DNA of 5,942 nt from Euryarchaeota archaeon UBA82 (GTDB lineage: Archaea; Thermoplasmatota; Poseidoniia; Poseidoniales; Poseidoniaceae). A program made the position numbers and the translations under genes. Location: positions 1 to 5,942 of the forward strand of contig DAKQ01000003.1 of assembly GCA_002496635.1 (NCBI GenBank), given 5' to 3'. The notes under the pieces were generated by a model. That model ran no database searches. It was not told the origin of the DNA and worked only from the letters and a program-made list of their open reading frames with translations. This document shows positions 5,398-5,942 of this stretch, piece after piece. Position 1 is the first letter of the stretch. Each line of letters opens with the position of its first letter.

Positions 5398-5646
5398 TCA
5401 GCCACCTGATACGGGAGGGAGGAGGGCGACTTCATCTCCTTGTTGTGGATGGATATCTAAAGGGCACCTCTCCCCGTTTAAGGCCACAGCAAGGCCTTGA
5501 CCGATCCAGTGTTGCATATCGAGAGCATGGACGATATCTTCGATACTCATTCCTTGAGTCCACTCGATTTTTGAATTTCTTGAACCAATGGCTTCTGCGA
5601 TTGGACCAAACGCCAACACACGTACATACCCTGCAACTTCGGTCAT
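5398..5646 (-). CDS. MoaD/ThiS family ubiquitin-fold sulfur carrier
   Basis: 82 residues from ATG 5644-5646, the usual MoaD length. It starts with a beta strand (YVRVLAFG, 7-14), has a helix with SIEDIVHALD (35-44), and ends in the hallmark DEVALLPPVSGG (71-82) with a free Gly-Gly C-terminus. In MoaD the terminal Gly is adenylated by an E1-like enzyme and then thiocarboxylated to give sulfur for molybdopterin. Archaeal relatives (SAMPs) can also be conjugated to proteins. No E1-like, MoaE or other cofactor gene is in the window, so the role cannot be fixed. ATG 5709 would add 21 residues and overlap the divergent ABC gene, so it is rejected. A TATA-like element lies 25 nt upstream of ATG 5646 and no SD is seen. 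tatA follows downstream. Confidence 0.85.
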   Translation of the reverse strand: MTEVAGYVRVLAFGPIAEAIGSRNSKIEWTQGMSIEDIVHALDMQHWIGQGLAVALNGERCPLDIHPQQGDEVALLPPVSGG

Positions 5647-5667
5647 GCAAAGGGATTCATGCGGTAG

Positions 5668-5675
5668 TTTATCAA
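5668..5675. promoter_or_regulatory. Shared TATA-like element between moaD-like and ABC ATPase genes
   Basis: TTTATCAA on the plus strand (TTGATAAA on the minus strand) is the only AT-rich element in the 50-nt divergent spacer. Its centre (5671.5) is 25.5 nt from the A of both start codons, ATG 5646 on the minus and ATG 5697 on the plus strand. The spacing suits leaderless transcripts both ways. Confidence 0.45.
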
Positions 5676-5696
5676 TACGCAGCCGTAAGGTTTTGC

Positions 5697-5942
5697 ATGG
5701 CGTTAGCACTCAAGGCGGAAAGCTTGTGGAAACTCTATGAATCGGGAGAATCCGTCATTAAAGCAGTTGAGGATGTATCTCTCGAGGTTGAACAAGGAAC
5801 AATGGTTGCTATTATGGGGCCTTCTGGGTGTGGGAAAACTACCCTGCTCAACGTTCTTTCTGGAATCGATGAACCCACATCAGGTTCGGTTGCGATCAAC
5901 GGCCAGAATTTGTACGGATCCAATGATGACGTCCGAACCCGT
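5697..5942 (+). CDS. ABC transporter ATP-binding protein, MacB/LolD-like (3' partial)
   Basis: The first 82 codons of an ATPase whose frame stays open to the last base. An aromatic A-loop residue (Tyr14) and KAVEDVSLEVEQGTMVAIMG precede the Walker A motif GPSGCGKTT (41-49). This is followed by LLNVLSGIDEPTSGSVAING (50-69), a pattern typical of the MacB/LolD/FtsE-type group that pairs with FtsX-like permeases. The Q-loop, signature motif, Walker B and any permease gene lie beyond the window. The group usually exports or extracts lipoproteins, peptides or drugs, so the substrate is not decidable. ATG 5697 is chosen because it lies 25 nt after a TATA-like element and gives the standard N-terminal length. 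No SD is present. The fold call is firm. Confidence 0.93.
   Translation, partial: MALALKAESLWKLYESGESVIKAVEDVSLEVEQGTMVAIMGPSGCGKTTLLNVLSGIDEPTSGSVAINGQNLYGSNDDVRTR

Noticed and set aside
1..5942. CRISPR array, insertion sequence, integrase or defence island
   Set aside because: No spaced direct repeats, transposase, integrase or defence-type domains were seen. The tRNA gene has no obvious duplicated 3' end in the window that would mark an integrated element.

Overview
The window most likely comes from a planktonic euryarchaeon of the Marine Group II / Poseidoniales (Thermoplasmatota) type. This is inferred from gene content and promoter style, since no database search was possible. The archaeal signs are a Nob1-type PIN plus zinc-ribbon ribosome-maturation nuclease, a regulator ending in a bacterio-opsin-activator (HTH_10) domain, and TATA-like boxes about 24-27 nt upstream of start codons that lack Shine-Dalgarno sequences (leaderless-mRNA geometry). 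A tRNA-Glu gene with an archaeal-looking sequence agrees. No mobile element, CRISPR array, phage gene or recognisable defence system is present, and coding density is very high.

Layout. Positions 1-1275 (+): the 3' end of a gene for a probably extracellular, beta-rich protein of unknown function, then a TTG-started alpha/beta hydrolase with a good Shine-Dalgarno. Positions 1276-2968: a small redox block, with a minus-strand glutaredoxin diverging from a plus-strand FMN reductase-pirin pair whose genes overlap by ATGA. Positions 3019-3828 (+): tRNA-Glu(UUC) with encoded CCA, followed 3 nt later by the longest possible start of an HTH_10 regulator. Positions 3854-5023: a minus-strand DedA/YqaA-type membrane protein divergent from plus-strand nob1. 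Positions 5024-5646 (-): tatA downstream of a MoaD/ThiS-type ubiquitin-fold sulfur carrier. Positions 5697-5942 (+): the first 82 codons of a MacB/LolD-like ABC transporter ATPase, cut by the window end.

Most of these are housekeeping or general-metabolism genes arranged as alternating divergent and convergent pairs, not one pathway. The likely functional units are FMN reductase with pirin (possibly with glutaredoxin), the hydrolase with its upstream gene, and moaD-like with tatA. The points most worth a second look concern gene architecture: a single TATA-like element exactly midway between two divergent starts, convergent genes that abut with no spacer and appear to use each other's lysine codons as oligo-T terminators, and the tight tRNA-regulator junction with a TATA box inside the annotated reading frame. 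I do not see convincing evidence for a new multi-gene system.
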